In this document: positions 1 to 11,312 of the stretch, in pieces | Numbering within the stretch: position 1 is the stretch's first letter | Layout: the number at the start of each line of letters is the position of its first letter | NCBI GenBank assembly: GCA_034769895.1 | Contig: CM068367.1 | Location: 1,315,301,046 to 1,315,365,045, forward strand | From: Magicicada septendecula | Lineage: Eukaryota; Arthropoda; Insecta; Hemiptera; Cicadidae | Length of the DNA: 64,000 nucleotides | Direction: 5' to 3' | The notes under the pieces: generated by a model | Database searches by the model: none | Seen by the model: the letters and a program-made list of their open reading frames with translations, nothing else | Told to the model about the DNA's origin: nothing | Position numbers and translations under genes: made by a program

Positions 1-2311
1 ACCAGCTGGAGACGTCAAATTGTAAAGAAATCTTGTCTATTAGTGTAATTAGTTATAAGAGACTCCGGTGTAACAAACGCCAAGTAATACGTTGTAGGTG
101 GCGATCCGTAACTATTAAACTGCTGTCACCTGGTTTAATTAATATATTATTAACTAATATACCTTTCGGTTGTGACCGGTGAAACCCTCAGAACATAGAT
201 TATTAAGTCCACAAAATTAGAATTATGTTCCTGAATTTATAATGGTATTATTCTATAGACTTAATTTAGTTCTCAGTGGTTGTTTAATATGAGCAATATA
301 TATGGAGTATTTACTGAATGTAAGTGGTATTTGTTTCAACCCTAGTCCCTCAACGATCAAAATTTTGTTCAAATTTAGTATTAAAAAACCAGTTAGTTCA
401 GCAATCTCCCGTCTCACCAGCTGCAAACTTGGAGCGCTGTTATTAGAAATAAGTATACTTATAGGTTAGTTATTCGGAGTTTTTGTATCAATCTGTTAAT
501 AAATTATTACACCAACTATATATAGTATTTTCTCTGCAATGATTAAAACGTTATCTAATACAACCAATGTACTTTATTTATTTTTCTCTGGTATTTAACA
601 AGTTACGTTGTCTCCGACAAACAATAAGACGATCCAATCGACTATCCCAACATATATCGATTCTTAATTATTCAAACTCTAAAAACATATATATTTGAAA
701 ATAATGACAATTAATTCTTATACCAGGGTTCGTGTAGTTCTTTGAACCATTAGTAAGGCCAGGTAAAACGCATAATTAAGGTTGTTCAATTTACAAAAAG
801 AATAAAATTATTTACTTAAAATACAATGATATGAAAATAATTTGTTTTTTACCCAAACGACGAAAGCTTCGTTAGGCGGTGAATGTTTGTCAACAGCGGT
901 CAAAATCCAGTTTATATCGTCTTCACCCAGTAAAACTGCTCTGGTTTTCAATGAATTGATGATGGTAATCCCACAGGAACTCTTGTGCTTCGATTCTTCT
1001 TTTGCGTCTTCACAATTCTTGGTCCCAACGAACTGGAATTAGGATCTCAGCTTACGCTGTCAATGAAGGTTATTTCGTCAACCGAGTCTTCTGTATTTCC
1101 AAATATTTCCGTTAATTCAGGCTTTAACTCTTTACTGGTCTTCAATTTATAGCATGAATTGGTTTGATACCAAATTCAGCGGAATTATTTAGTGACTGAG
1201 GTGAGAAGCTTTCAATTCTTTTTTATTTTACTCATTGATAATTTAGAGTGTTATTTAATTTGTACGATTCATTAGCGTTCAAATATAATTGTTTTACAAA
1301 AAGGCTTTATCAGTTTGGATATCTCTTTCCTTTATATTTATTTATATATTTAAATATATCGGTTCATTTCAATCTAATAGCTTGTAACAATCAGAACCAT
1401 CATCCCAAAAAATCAACAACTTATTATATATCAGTTGCCTTAACAACCACGTTCTCTATATATCCTTGAGCCGGCATTATAGAATATTACTACTTTTTTC
1501 CAATAAAATACTCCATGCTTGGATTAATCTTGAATCACATAAAACTTTCCCCTAACCTTCCTTACTAAACAGTAAATGTTTTACTAGAGTTTCGTTGGAC
1601 TGGGTTTACTAAAAAGGTATTAATTTCCTTTCACTAATATGGAATTTAGGCCTATAGATTCATTTACAACCATTATAACATTATTTGGTTTTTAACTTAA
1701 TTTTCTTTTTACCTGACCTACTGTACAATTAATTATTGGTTACATAGTTAATTACATGAATTTTAATTTACTGGTGGTTATTTGTTTTTATATTAATTAA
1801 CTGGTTCTGGAACCCTTTATTAATTTATGACATAATTGTCAGAACTACTTGTTAGATTTAAAACACTGGTCACACTCCTGATCCAGTTTATAAACATTAA
1901 TTAGAACAACAGTATTTTTCAACATTATACAATACTGATAACTTAGTACAGTACCTAACATTGGTAACTATACTGGGTTATATAAATACAACTCTAATAT
2001 AAACATAAACATAATTATTGGTGACGTATTATTATCAAATAACATTATTTCATTTTTAGTATATTCAACATACAATATAAAATACTCTGTGACCTGAACA
2101 TGTCACAGTACAAAACAAACAATTCATAACATTCAATCATTCCTTAGTCTGGCTTTTATACATTTAATACTAGTCATTGCCTCCTTCTGGTTTGAGTTAC
2201 TTCTCGAGCACATGACCTATTGAACAACCTTAAGTCAGGGTATGGTCCTTGACCATATTTCATTCAATCTTTTTATGTAACGTTGGGGAACCTCAACTAT
2301 GTTGCGTTACA
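1..2311 (-). repeat. 3' LTR of the Gag-only element (incomplete at window start)
   Basis: Nearly identical to 6329-8639; differences seen include those at 962, 2281 and 2305. It ends at 2311, where similarity to the other copy stops abruptly (gttaca, then taacacc here and atttg there). Short ORFs at 842-1042 and 1248-1469 recur in the other LTR only because the LTR is duplicated. They have no recognisable product and I do not call them genes. Confidence 0.9.
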
Positions 2312-2325
2312 TAACACCCCCCTTC
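2312..2325 (-). other. Polypurine tract of the Gag-only element
   Basis: The minus strand reads GAAGGGGGGTGTTA immediately before the LTR start TGTAACGC. This is the expected place and composition for the plus-strand primer of reverse transcription. It supports the minus-strand orientation. Confidence 0.7.
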
Positions 2326-3450
2326 GAAATAAGTTTATTTTGGTATAAACAAAGTTTAGCAAGAAATAAACTTCTAATTTGTATCTGGCCAATTGGTTTC
2401 CTATTTATAGTACTTTTATATTTCATAATTATCCGTTATTTTATTATCATTTCTTCGTTCCTTCTTAAAATCAATTATTTCCCAAGTTTAAATCTTATTT
2501 CTATAATCATTCTTGGGACATTCTTTATTAATTATACATTTTGGATCTGGTTTTATTTAATTCTCTATATTTATTTGTGAGTTTTCTCTCTAATATTTAA
2601 TTTTCCTAAACCTCCCTAACATTATAACTGGAATCGAATCGGTGGTGCTCTATTGGCTAACCAATTACCGTCGTCCGTTACATACTTTCTGGGATCAGAG
2701 GAACATCATCTCTGCCCAGTTAAATGATTGCTGGAATATTCTACAGTCAATCTTCATTAATAAACCTCATAAGGTAGTCATCATGTGACCTTCAATAAAA
2801 TAATAAATAATAATCATATTCTAGGGATTATTCACTGTACTTTAACTCAGATCATATTATTTCTTCATATTAATTCTTCCTTCTATTATACACTTCTCAT
2901 CTCCAATACTTGGCTATTTTATTGACATTTATTAATTGGGTTTTGTTTTCGGATAATTCTTAAATATTTGTTTTTTCTTTTCTTGTGATCCTTTTGAGGG
3001 TTCCATTTTGGCTTCTTCATTCTCTTATCTTCATTGGCTTATATTCCTTTGTGATCAATACAGCTGGTTATAAGATTTTGGTCAGTACTATACATTACAT
3101 CATGTAGCTATATTCTTCTGGCACAATCATTATTATTTCTTTTACATTCTAAATTATATTTCTCGCTATTATATTATATCAGATAAACTCATCTTGTGTT
3201 TTGGTTTTGATGATTTTTTATTGGGTTGAATCAGTGTTATTTATTTATTTATTTTTTTTTTTTTTCAAAATTCTCTTTCTTGTATACCTCATAAATTGTT
3301 TTCTTAGATACTTGTTTGTAAGTTGAGCTTACTTCATTTTTTGAATTTTGGAGTATTTATTCTTTTTTCATTTTAAATCATACTGTTTCTGAATAATTAT
3401 TGAGTAAGTTGTTCTTACAGTTTCTTTAGAATTTTGGGTTTTTATTCACT
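2326..3450. other. Noncoding internal region after gag
   Basis: About 1.1 kb of T-rich DNA between the end of the gag ORF and the purine tract, where an autonomous element would carry pol. The open frame at 2299-2580 on the + strand gives a hydrophobic, low-complexity peptide that overlaps the LTR edge; I regard it as chance. Nothing recognisable remains of pol. Confidence 0.6.
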
Positions 3451-5979
3451 TTATGTATTCCATCTGTTGGCCGTAGCTTCTTCTTCATTTATTTCTTGTC
3501 TTACATCCTGGGATGTACTGGGTCGGTGGCCATCTCCTCTTAGGGGAATCCAGCGTTCTGGTGGGTTCTGTTGATTATAAATTATTCGGACATTCCTAGA
3601 TGGATCGTCCCTTCTTTGGTTCTCGCTTCCGGATCTGGATTCTCCGATGTTATTGCTCCGTTGTAAACACTCATTATCATTCTCCCCTTGGTGTTGATCA
3701 CTCCTTGGACCATTCTCTTCGGCCCTTATAAAATTTACCATTGGTCTGGAAACCCGTAATGGACGATCCTCTTCGTAGTTAACCCGGCGGTAGTCCTCCT
3801 GACTCCGACTTCTGCCCCCATTAGTTCTAGTCTCCCTTCTATCGTTATTATTGTACTGGTTCCAATCTGTGTCCCTATTAAAACTTCGACGTCCTTGGTA
3901 GTATGTCCTCCCGTTATAATTGTCGTACGCCCCCACATAATTAACTCTTCTGTAGTTTTGGTTTTGGTTATTCGGGTTACGGTTACTGTTATCATAATTT
4001 CGGTTGTTCGTGTTCCGATTCTGGTAATTTGGGTTATACGACCGGTTATATTGGTTGTTCGGAATACTCTGTCTATTCCCGTAATTATTTCCGTTGTTCC
4101 TTGGGCTGTTGTTGTTATTTTGCCGTTGGTACGCCTCATTACCATAATTACCCGGCCTGCCATTATAATTCGTCCGGTTATTCGTCTCATGACTGTTATG
4201 GTTATTGTTTCTATTATTATAGTCTGGGAAATCCCTGTTCCCGTACCGGTCGTTTCTCTGACGACTCCTTCGATAATGTACCTCACGCTCGTGCTCTTCC
4301 AATAGCGTTGACATGGCCTGTATAGTTTTTATTTGTCCACCCGATCGTGCTATTGATATACCGTTATCATAGTGGTATGCTAACCTGGTGACGAGAATTT
4401 CCTCTGGGATCTTTGGTTCAAGATGTCTTGCCAAACATACTTTTCCCAGGAAGTAGGCGGTAAGTGTTGTTCCCCTGCTGGCGTCATATCTTCCATAACT
4501 GATGCTCTCCCTTACTACGTTCTGGGTGGCGTCTGACCAGTACCTGGCTTTAAAAGCTATTTTAAATTCTTCGTAGCTTCGTATCTCGTGCCTGGTGGCT
4601 GTCCACCAGTTATCATAAGTTTCTTTAAAATGTTCGTCTAAATAACGACGAATTATTGGCCACCTGTTTTCACCAGTTCTCATGATTTGTTCGCCGACCC
4701 GTTCCAAGAATTCCATTGGATTTCTCCTGTATGCCTTAAAGTTGATGGTCTCCCGGTCGTCTATATGTTGTGTATATGGGACAGTGATCGATCGGTTGTC
4801 AACTGACCGTTGTAGGTTCTCGATTCTATCCTGGTTACGTTGTCCTTGCTCCTGTACTTCGTTCATGATCGTATCTAAATTTCGATGCTGGTTTCCGCAA
4901 TCAGTTCGTATTGATTCCACTTGAATTCGGTTTTCTTCTTCTATATGGCCTAGCTTGACCTCTAGTTCAGCTCTATTTCGTGTAATAACTTCATCGGTCG
5001 CTTTCAGTTTTCTATTTGTTTCCGCGATCTCCTGTTTTCTTTCGCCGTCATTCTTAACTACCTTCTGGCTGATTGCCTCACTAGCGTCCTCAATTTTCTT
5101 ATTGATAACTTGTCTTAATACTTCATTCTGTTTATCAACATTTTCCCTTATTTCCTTGTTAGAATGCTCAATTCTCTCATCGATTCGTATTAGATTATCC
5201 TCATTGATTTTCTCAAGATCTGCTTTCATTCGTTTATTGTTTTCCTCAAGTTTTTCGTTCATTAGTTTGTTATCGTCTTGAATCTGTCTCAAATTCTCGT
5301 CATTCCTGTCAAACTTTTCATTCATTTGTTTGATTAAATTTTCGCTCAAAATTTCGTTTTGTTTTCTTGAGTTCTCATTAATACTGTCTATTTTATTTTC
5401 CAGCTTTTCTGAATTTTCATTTATACTGTCTATCTTTTCATTGATTTGTCTAAAATCGGCCTTCAATCGTTCATTATTTTCATTTATGGTTTGCCTTAAA
5501 AGTTCACTAGTACTTTCCTTAATACTGTCTATTTTTTCATTAGTTTGTCTATTATCTTCTTTGATACTGTCTATTTTTTCATTAGTTTGTCTATTATCTT
5601 CTTTGATACTGTCTATTTTATTTTCTAGCTTTTCTGAGTTTTCTTCAAATTTTTTATTTAATTCTTCCTTCTGTTTCCTGGAATCTTCTTTGATACTGTC
5701 TATTTTTTCATTAGTTTGTCTATTATCTTCTTTGATTAATTCCCATAATTTTTGTAAATCTAGGCCTCCTCTGGCTTCATTTTTATCTGGTTGGTCCCCT
5801 TGGGCATCTTCTTCCACTATTTCCGTTTCCGTATCCATAACTATTTCAGTTTCTTCTGTATCACCTGTCTGTTGATCCATTTCACTGTCCGTGATTAATT
5901 CTATTTCTTGTTCCTGTCCACCTTCTTCCTTCTCCTTCTCTTCTGCCCTCTTCTTCGATCTGCCTCTGGTATTAAGCAT
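3451..5979 (-). CDS. Gag-like protein, 842 aa, long coiled coil
   Basis: Structural (capsid) protein of the surrounding LTR element, inferred to package element RNA in cytoplasmic particles. The first ~75 residues are acidic and Glu-rich. Residues ~75-385 form a very long heptad-like helix with tandem 14-residue repeats (IDSIKEDNRQTNEK). Residues ~400-585 resemble the retrotransposon Gag core (MEFLERVGEQI, then a WW-containing segment and FKARYW). The next ~150 residues are rich in Asn, Arg and Tyr, a likely RNA-binding tail replacing the usual CCHC knuckle, which is absent. The ORF is intact and opens with an ATG about 70 bp after the nearest primer-site-like unit. No frameshift into pol follows. 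Gag family membership comes from domain pattern and position. Confidence 0.78.
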   Translation of the reverse strand: MLNTRGRSKKRAEEKEKEEGGQEQEIELITDSEMDQQTGDTEETEIVMDTETEIVEEDAQGDQPDKNEARGGLDLQKLWELIKEDNRQTNEKIDSIKEDSRKQKEELNKKFEENSEKLENKIDSIKEDNRQTNEKIDSIKEDNRQTNEKIDSIKESTSELLRQTINENNERLKADFRQINEKIDSINENSEKLENKIDSINENSRKQNEILSENLIKQMNEKFDRNDENLRQIQDDNKLMNEKLEENNKRMKADLEKINEDNLIRIDERIEHSNKEIRENVDKQNEVLRQVINKKIEDASEAISQKVVKNDGERKQEIAETNRKLKATDEVITRNRAELEVKLGHIEEENRIQVESIRTDCGNQHRNLDTIMNEVQEQGQRNQDRIENLQRSVDNRSITVPYTQHIDDRETINFKAYRRNPMEFLERVGEQIMRTGENRWPIIRRYLDEHFKETYDNWWTATRHEIRSYEEFKIAFKARYWSDATQNVVRESISYGRYDASRGTTLTAYFLGKVCLARHLEPKIPEEILVTRLAYHYDNGISIARSGGQIKTIQAMSTLLEEHEREVHYRRSRQRNDRYGNRDFPDYNNRNNNHNSHETNNRTNYNGRPGNYGNEAYQRQNNNNSPRNNGNNYGNRQSIPNNQYNRSYNPNYQNRNTNNRNYDNSNRNPNNQNQNYRRVNYVGAYDNYNGRTYYQGRRSFNRDTDWNQYNNNDRRETRTNGGRSRSQEDYRRVNYEEDRPLRVSRPMVNFIRAEENGPRSDQHQGENDNECLQRSNNIGESRSGSENQRRDDPSRNVRIIYNQQNPPERWIPLRGDGHRPSTSQDVRQEINEEEATANRWNT

Positions 5980-6045
5980 TCCTGTGCCTCTAATGGTTGC
6001 CTGCTCAAGTTAAGTAACAAATAATATGATTTTTTACTTAACTAA

Positions 6046-6356
6046 AGCCCACTCGTTGAGCGCCAATTTGTAATAGAAACTAATATCTAAGGTGTTAAGA
6101 TGCGACGATGATGCCTCACGTTGCGAGCGTCAATTTGTAATAATATAAAATAGAATGTGTTGAGTACGTGTTTAAATAAGCTCCACGTTGTTATGCGCCA
6201 ATTTGTAATAAAACCAATATGTGCCGGTACTAGCGAAAATGTCCGTCTTATTCAAACCCCACTGTTGTAATCAATTTAGTAACGAACTGCTTGTTAATTA
6301 TGTGAGGACGTATGTTATATTGTATGATACCAGCTGGAGACGTCAAATTGTAAAGA
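6046..6356 (-). repeat. Five tandem primer-binding-site-like units in the leader
   Basis: Units start near 6046, 6113, 6180, 6257 and 6329, spaced 67-77 bp. On the minus strand three of them read ATTACAAATTGRCGC followed by a CAACG-type segment and a G-rich end; the last two are more diverged. The pattern LTR end (TTACA), short gap, TGGCGC resembles a Gypsy-type primer binding site. The unit at 6329 lies inside the LTR and recurs at window position 1. Inference: one of the others marks the real LTR/leader junction. Confidence 0.6.
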
Positions 6357-8639
6357 AATCTTGTCTATTAGTGTAATTAGTTATAAGAGACTCCGGTGTA
6401 ACAAACGCCAAGTAATACGTTGTAGGTGGCGATCCGTAACTATTAAACTGCTGTCACCTGGTTTAATTAATATATTATTAACTAATATACCTTTCGGTTG
6501 TGACCGGTGAAACCCTCAGAACATAGATTATTAAGTCCACAAAATTAGAATTATGTTCCTGAATTTATAATGGTATTATTCTATAGACTTAATTTAGTTC
6601 TCAGTGGTTGTTTAATATGAGCAATATATATGGAGTATTTACTGAATGTAAGTGGTATTTGTTTCAACCCTAGTCCCTCAACGATCAAAATTTTGTTCAA
6701 ATTTAGTATTAAAAAACCAGTTAGTTCAGCAATCTCCCGTCTCACCAGCTGCAAACTTGGAGCGCTGTTATTAGAAATAAGTATACTTATAGGTTAGTTA
6801 TTCGGAGTTTTTGTATCAATCTGTTAATAAATTATTACACCAACTATATATAGTATTTTCTCTGCAATGATTAAAACGTTATCTAATACAACCAATGTAC
6901 TTTATTTATTTTTCTCTGGTATTTAACAAGTTACGTTGTCTCCGACAAACAATAAGACGATCCAATCGACTATCCCAACATATATCGATTCTTAATTATT
7001 CAAACTCTAAAAACATATATATTTGAAAATAATGACAATTAATTCTTATACCAGGGTTCGTGTAGTTCTTTGAACCATTAGTAAGGCCAGGTAAAACGCA
7101 TAATTAAGGTTGTTCAATTTACAAAAAGAATAAAATTATTTACTTAAAATACAATGATATGAAAATAATTTGTTTTTTACACAAACGACAAAAGCTTTGT
7201 TAGGCGGTGAATGTTTGTCAACAGCGGTCAAAATCCAGTTTATATCGTCTTCACCCAGTAAAACTGCTCTGGTTTTCAATGAATTGATTATGGTAATCCC
7301 ACAGGAACTCTTGTGCTTCGATTCTTCTTTTGCGTCTTCACAATTCTTGGTCCCAACGAACTGGAATTAGGATCTCAGCTTACGCTGTCAATGAAGGTTA
7401 TTTCGTCAACCGAGTCTTCTGTATTTCCAAATATTTCCGTTAATTCAGGCTTTAACTCTTTACTGGTCTTCAATTTATAGCATGAATTGGTTTGATACCA
7501 AATTCAGCGGAATTATTTAGTGACTGAGGTGAGAAGCTTTCAATTCTTTTTTATTTTACTCATTGATAATTTAGAGTGTTATTTAATTTGTACGATTCAT
7601 TAGCGTTCAAATATAATTGTTTTACAAAAAGGCTTTATCAGTTTGGATATCTCTTTCCTTTATATTTATTTATATATTTAAATATATCGGTTCATTTCAA
7701 TCTAATAGCTTGTAACAATCAGAACCATCATCCCAAAAAATCAACAACTTATTATATATCAGTTGCCTTAACAACCACGTTCTCTATATATCCTTGAGCC
7801 GGCATTATAGAATATTACTACTTTTTTCCAATAAAATACTCCATGCTTGGATTAATCTTGAATCACATAAAACTTTCCCCTAACCTTCCTTACTAAACAG
7901 TAAATGTTTTACTAGAGTTTCGTTGGACTGGGTTTACTAAAAAGGTATTAATTTCCTTTCACTAATATGGAATTTAGGCCTATAGATTCATTTACAACCA
8001 TTATAACATTATTTGGTTTTTAACTTAATTTTCTTTTTACCTGACCTACTGTACAATTAATTATTGGTTACATAGTTAATTACATGAATTTTAATTTACT
8101 GGTGGTTATTTGTTTTTATATTAATTAACTGGTTCTGGAACCCTTTATTAATTTATGACATAATTGTCAGAACTACTTGTTAGATTTAAAACACTGGTCA
8201 CACTCCTGATCCAGTTTATAAACATTAATTAGAACAACAGTATTTTTCAACATTATACAATACTGATAACTTAGTACAGTACCTAACATTGGTAACTATA
8301 CTGGGTTATATAAATACAACTCTAATATAAACATAAACATAATTATTGGTGACGTATTATTATCAAATAACATTATTTCATTTTTAGTATATTCAACATA
8401 CAATATAAAATACTCTGTGACCTGAACATGTCACAGTACAAAACAAACAATTCATAACATTCAATCATTCCTTAGTCTGGCTTTTATACATTTAATACTA
8501 GTCATTGCCTCCTTCTGGTTTGAGTTACTTCTCGAGCACATGACCTATTGAACAACCTTAAGTCAGGGTATGGTCCTTGACCATATTTCATTCAATCTTT
8601 TTATGTAATGTTGGGGAACCTCAACTATGTTGCATTACA
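6329..8639 (-). repeat. 5' LTR of the Gag-only element
   Basis: Full counterpart of 1-2311. It ends at 8639 (minus-strand start TGTAATGCAACATAG). Its internal edge may lie further left, for example at the TGTAAT of 6199, which would give TGTAAT...ATTACA ends. The other copy is cut by the window, so the exact edge cannot be decided here. Inferred to hold the element's promoter and poly(A) signal. Confidence 0.85.
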
Positions 8640-9097
8640 ATTTGTAAGTTGTGTCAGGTTTGTTGGTTTAAGGTAAAGGTTATCAATTGTTTGAGGTTAT
8701 AAAGTTATAGTAATAGTTTTGTATAACTGTGACTATGGTTGTTTAACGTCTTTTAACCCTTCATCCAGCCACTCAACCAACTACTGCAACCAACAAAATT
8801 TGGGACCACCAGCTGCCATAGCTATTAATACATTGCACACTTGACTTTATATAAGGTCAGACATACGTGTAAGCAATATGCATGTGGCCAGCATACTGTA
8901 AGATGTTGGTGACCTATGTCATACCAGTGTACTGCATGTGTGTGTGCACCATACTTTGTACTGATTGAATATAGTCAGGTTCATTTTGGGTTATATACCT
9001 ACACAAAGATTAAATTATGTCATAAAGTTTTGCAAGATATGATGAATACAAAAAAATGCACAGTATATATAACTGTGTATACAACATCCTCCTCCTC
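8640..9097. other. Intronic/intergenic DNA, no gene seen
   Basis: Unique-looking AT-rich sequence between two transposon insertions. No exon with thrombospondin-repeat coding potential and good splice sites was found. The open frame at 8916-9101 has no recognisable product. Confidence 0.5.
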
Positions 9098-9256
9098 CTA
9101 AGGCACTACAGCCCGAAGTTGAGCCTTGGCCTCCTCTATCCTGACCCTCCACCTCTCTATATTAGTACCAAAGGACTTCCATCCTTGCACCCCTAACATA
9201 TCTCTTGCATCCATAGGGACAGCATCTTCCCATATTTTCCTTGGATGGCCTTTTGG
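9098..9256 (-). pseudogene. LINE ORF2 C-terminal relic (RTE-like)
   Basis: The minus strand encodes 52 residues and a stop: a HPRKIWEDAV segment, then GWKSF, ERWRVRIEEAKAQ and a Pro end. This is the Arg-rich tail seen at the end of RTE-like LINE proteins and matches the pattern at 61599-61760 (RPRRRWQQDVEEDLRKMG ... WRRVVAEAKA). The stop is followed on the minus strand by a short GGA repeat, a typical LINE 3' tail. It is severely 5'-truncated. Confidence 0.7.
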
Positions 9257-9647
9257 TATATATGACATAGGTGGATAAAAAATAACAAGAGGGAGATGTA
9301 GTGTTTTCTATACAAAATCTTCTCATTGGAATGAACTTTTTCTAACAATTTTTAAAGATATCTGCCCCCCCTTCAAATTTTATCCCCAATGTTAATTCAT
9401 GCAATTTTATGTTTTTAAAACAAATTTTATGTACAAGGCACTCACATTTTGTGCACACTATTTATATGTCCAGCTGTATTAGTATCCTACTGATGAATCC
9501 AGATGGCTGAGTATCTTTAGTTAGTGTCGAGTCTAAGTAAAATATTGCTACAAGATGCTGACAAATGTGTTACACAAGAATACTTCAGTCAAAATGTGGA
9601 AACATACCTGAATATATGAAGTACAAATAATGATTAATTAAATGCTT
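9257..9647. other. No feature seen
   Basis: AT-rich DNA between the LINE relic and the next LTR element. It ends with the gctt duplicated by that insertion (9644-9647). Confidence 0.5.
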
Positions 9648-11176
9648 TGTGACGATTTCATTAATAAAAATATGTTAATTAATTAAGTTGATAATATATA
9701 ATCGGAGAAATTTTAAATTCTTAATAAAATCTCACATTGTAAACTAAATCTTATGGCAATCATTTAATAATAATAATATTTAATATAAGTCTAATAATAA
9801 TAAAATTAAAAGGGAATGGAATTGTACAGAAAGGGTAAAGCTTATTAATTTATCCTGTATAAACAAGAACTGACCAGAAGTAACTTGTTTTCTGACCCCT
9901 AAATAAACTAAGTATTATTATAAATTTGTTATTATTTAAATAATTAATTAAGACCATTGTTACGTACTTTGATAACTTCTGTAACTAAGAATATCACGAT
10001 TTAATTATTTAATCAACCGTAGTCCTTTAATTAAAATTAGAAAAACGGAACTACTTTTATGTTGCCTAGTAATTGTCTTGAGATTACTACGCTCCCCTTA
10101 ACTATTTTCTTTGACTTGTAATGGAGCGCTCACGCCGTAAGCAGCGTAAAGCGTTGTTTCGCTACGTATATATATAAAAATGTGAAAGGGTTGATACCAT
10201 GACTATTTAAATAAGTAATTTGTGTGGTGATGACATCTCTCTATGTTATAAAATAACGGACTATGTAGTTTATACAGTATTACAACCTAGAAGGTGATAG
10301 TCAACTAATCTATCATCATGTGAAGTGTATAACAGTGAAACAAACTTTCTATCTATGTATTCTAACTACAAGAATTACTATGAATAACTACAGTCGCCGG
10401 AGATGAATGTACCACACCAGGAATGATTTCACATACTTCTAGAACTTCACCATCACAGTATGATAAGGTAACGACTGAACTTCAAGAAACATCAGGAGGA
10501 CCGAAGAACTAATTCTGCAGCAACTTCAGGAAACACACAGGTGACATGGAGGCTTGTCTTCCATGGTTAAGAGTTACGAAATTATAAACCCAAAAAGACA
10601 ATTTAAATTATCATATTAAAGACTTTAAAACTAATGTTTAAATGTAATAACATTAAAGACTTTAGAAACCTGACATTTTAGGTAACATGTAGTATAAAAT
10701 CTAATAACGCTAGTTATAGCAAAAAGGTAAAGTTTAAACTAAAAGTTTTGTTGTTTTAGAAGATTAGTAAAAACCATTCTTCAAATGGTTAGAGTTTCAA
10801 TATTGTACATGGCAAGGTGACCATAATTCATTTAATATATTTAATCCCGGATCCGTGGAATTAATCAATAAGATGTACATCATATTTTGAAGCCCCTTTG
10901 TAAAGTAGTAATTTATATATTTAATCATATAGTAAACTATATTGTTTGAGAACTTTCAATAGAGAACTTAATCACCAAATGTAATAAAGAGATGTCATCT
11001 AAGTACCAAGTAAAATGAGTGCATATATCAACAGTCTCCCCTTCCAAATATCCTGCTATATAAATTGTTTATTTGTTGTGATTATTTTCAGTGCTTCACA
11101 ACGAAGGCAGCCGGTATAATTGGCACATCCAATTATTACTGGTTCCCTACGTTATAACTCAAGAGAAGAGGTTATA
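9648..11176 (+). repeat. 5' LTR of ORF-less element
   Basis: Starts TGTGACGATT and stops matching its partner after GAGGTTATA. It contains a TATA-box-like run (tatatatataaaaatg) near 10166, a candidate promoter. Confidence 0.87.
10166..10180 (+). promoter_or_regulatory. Candidate TATA box in LTR
   Basis: TATATATATAAAAA lies about 520 bp into the LTR and is repeated at about 13559 in the 3' LTR. The position is compatible with a U3 promoter. No transcription start can be read from sequence alone. Confidence 0.35.
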
Positions 11177-11312
11177 ATTTGCGCAACTCTGCTTATTTTG
11201 CTAATTGTGCTGTTGTTTAATAATTAACTGTGTACAGAGTGTCACATATAATTTGCGCCACTCTGCTTGATTACCAATAATACGGATAATTTGCGGCACT
11301 CTGCTCTGCTGC
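11115..11312 (+). repeat. Four tandem primer-site-like units
   Basis: Units start at 11115 (TATAATTGGCAC), 11173 (TATAATTTGCGCAACTCTGC), 11247 (TATAATTTGCGCCACTCTGC) and 11285 (GATAATTTGCGGCACTCTGC). The first lies within both LTRs (again at 14508). The LTR/leader boundary (11176) falls exactly at the start of the second unit. This is the same layout as in the Gag-only element and the BEL element. Confidence 0.6.

Larger units (their letters stand above)
1..8639 (-). mobile_element. Gag-only LTR retrotransposon, left LTR cut by window edge
   Basis: Two direct repeats of at least 2311 bp (1-2311 and 6329-8639, offset 6328) flank about 4 kb of internal DNA. On the minus strand the LTR begins TGTAAYGCAACATAG, preceded at the 3' LTR by a purine tract (AAGGGGGGTGTTA). 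This fixes the orientation: the 5' LTR is on the right, then a leader with primer-site-like units, a gag-like ORF (5979-3451), noncoding DNA, the purine tract and the 3' LTR. No protease, reverse transcriptase, RNase H or integrase is present, so the element is non-autonomous, although it encodes its own Gag. I found six substitutions between the LTR copies, so insertion was recent. The left target-site duplication is outside the window; the right flank starts atttg. Confidence 0.88.

Noticed and set aside
5498..5740. CRISPR-like regular repeats
   Set aside because: The repeats are tandem without unique spacers and lie in frame in a coding region of a eukaryotic element.
3735..5875. Open frames on both strands across the Gag ORF (for example 3895-4305, 5330-5875)
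   Set aside because: They are shadows of the biased, repetitive Gag coding sequence; peptides are low-complexity and lack any family signature.
842..7797. Matching short ORFs in both LTRs of the Gag-only element
   Set aside because: Their conservation only reflects LTR duplication; no start context or protein family supports them.
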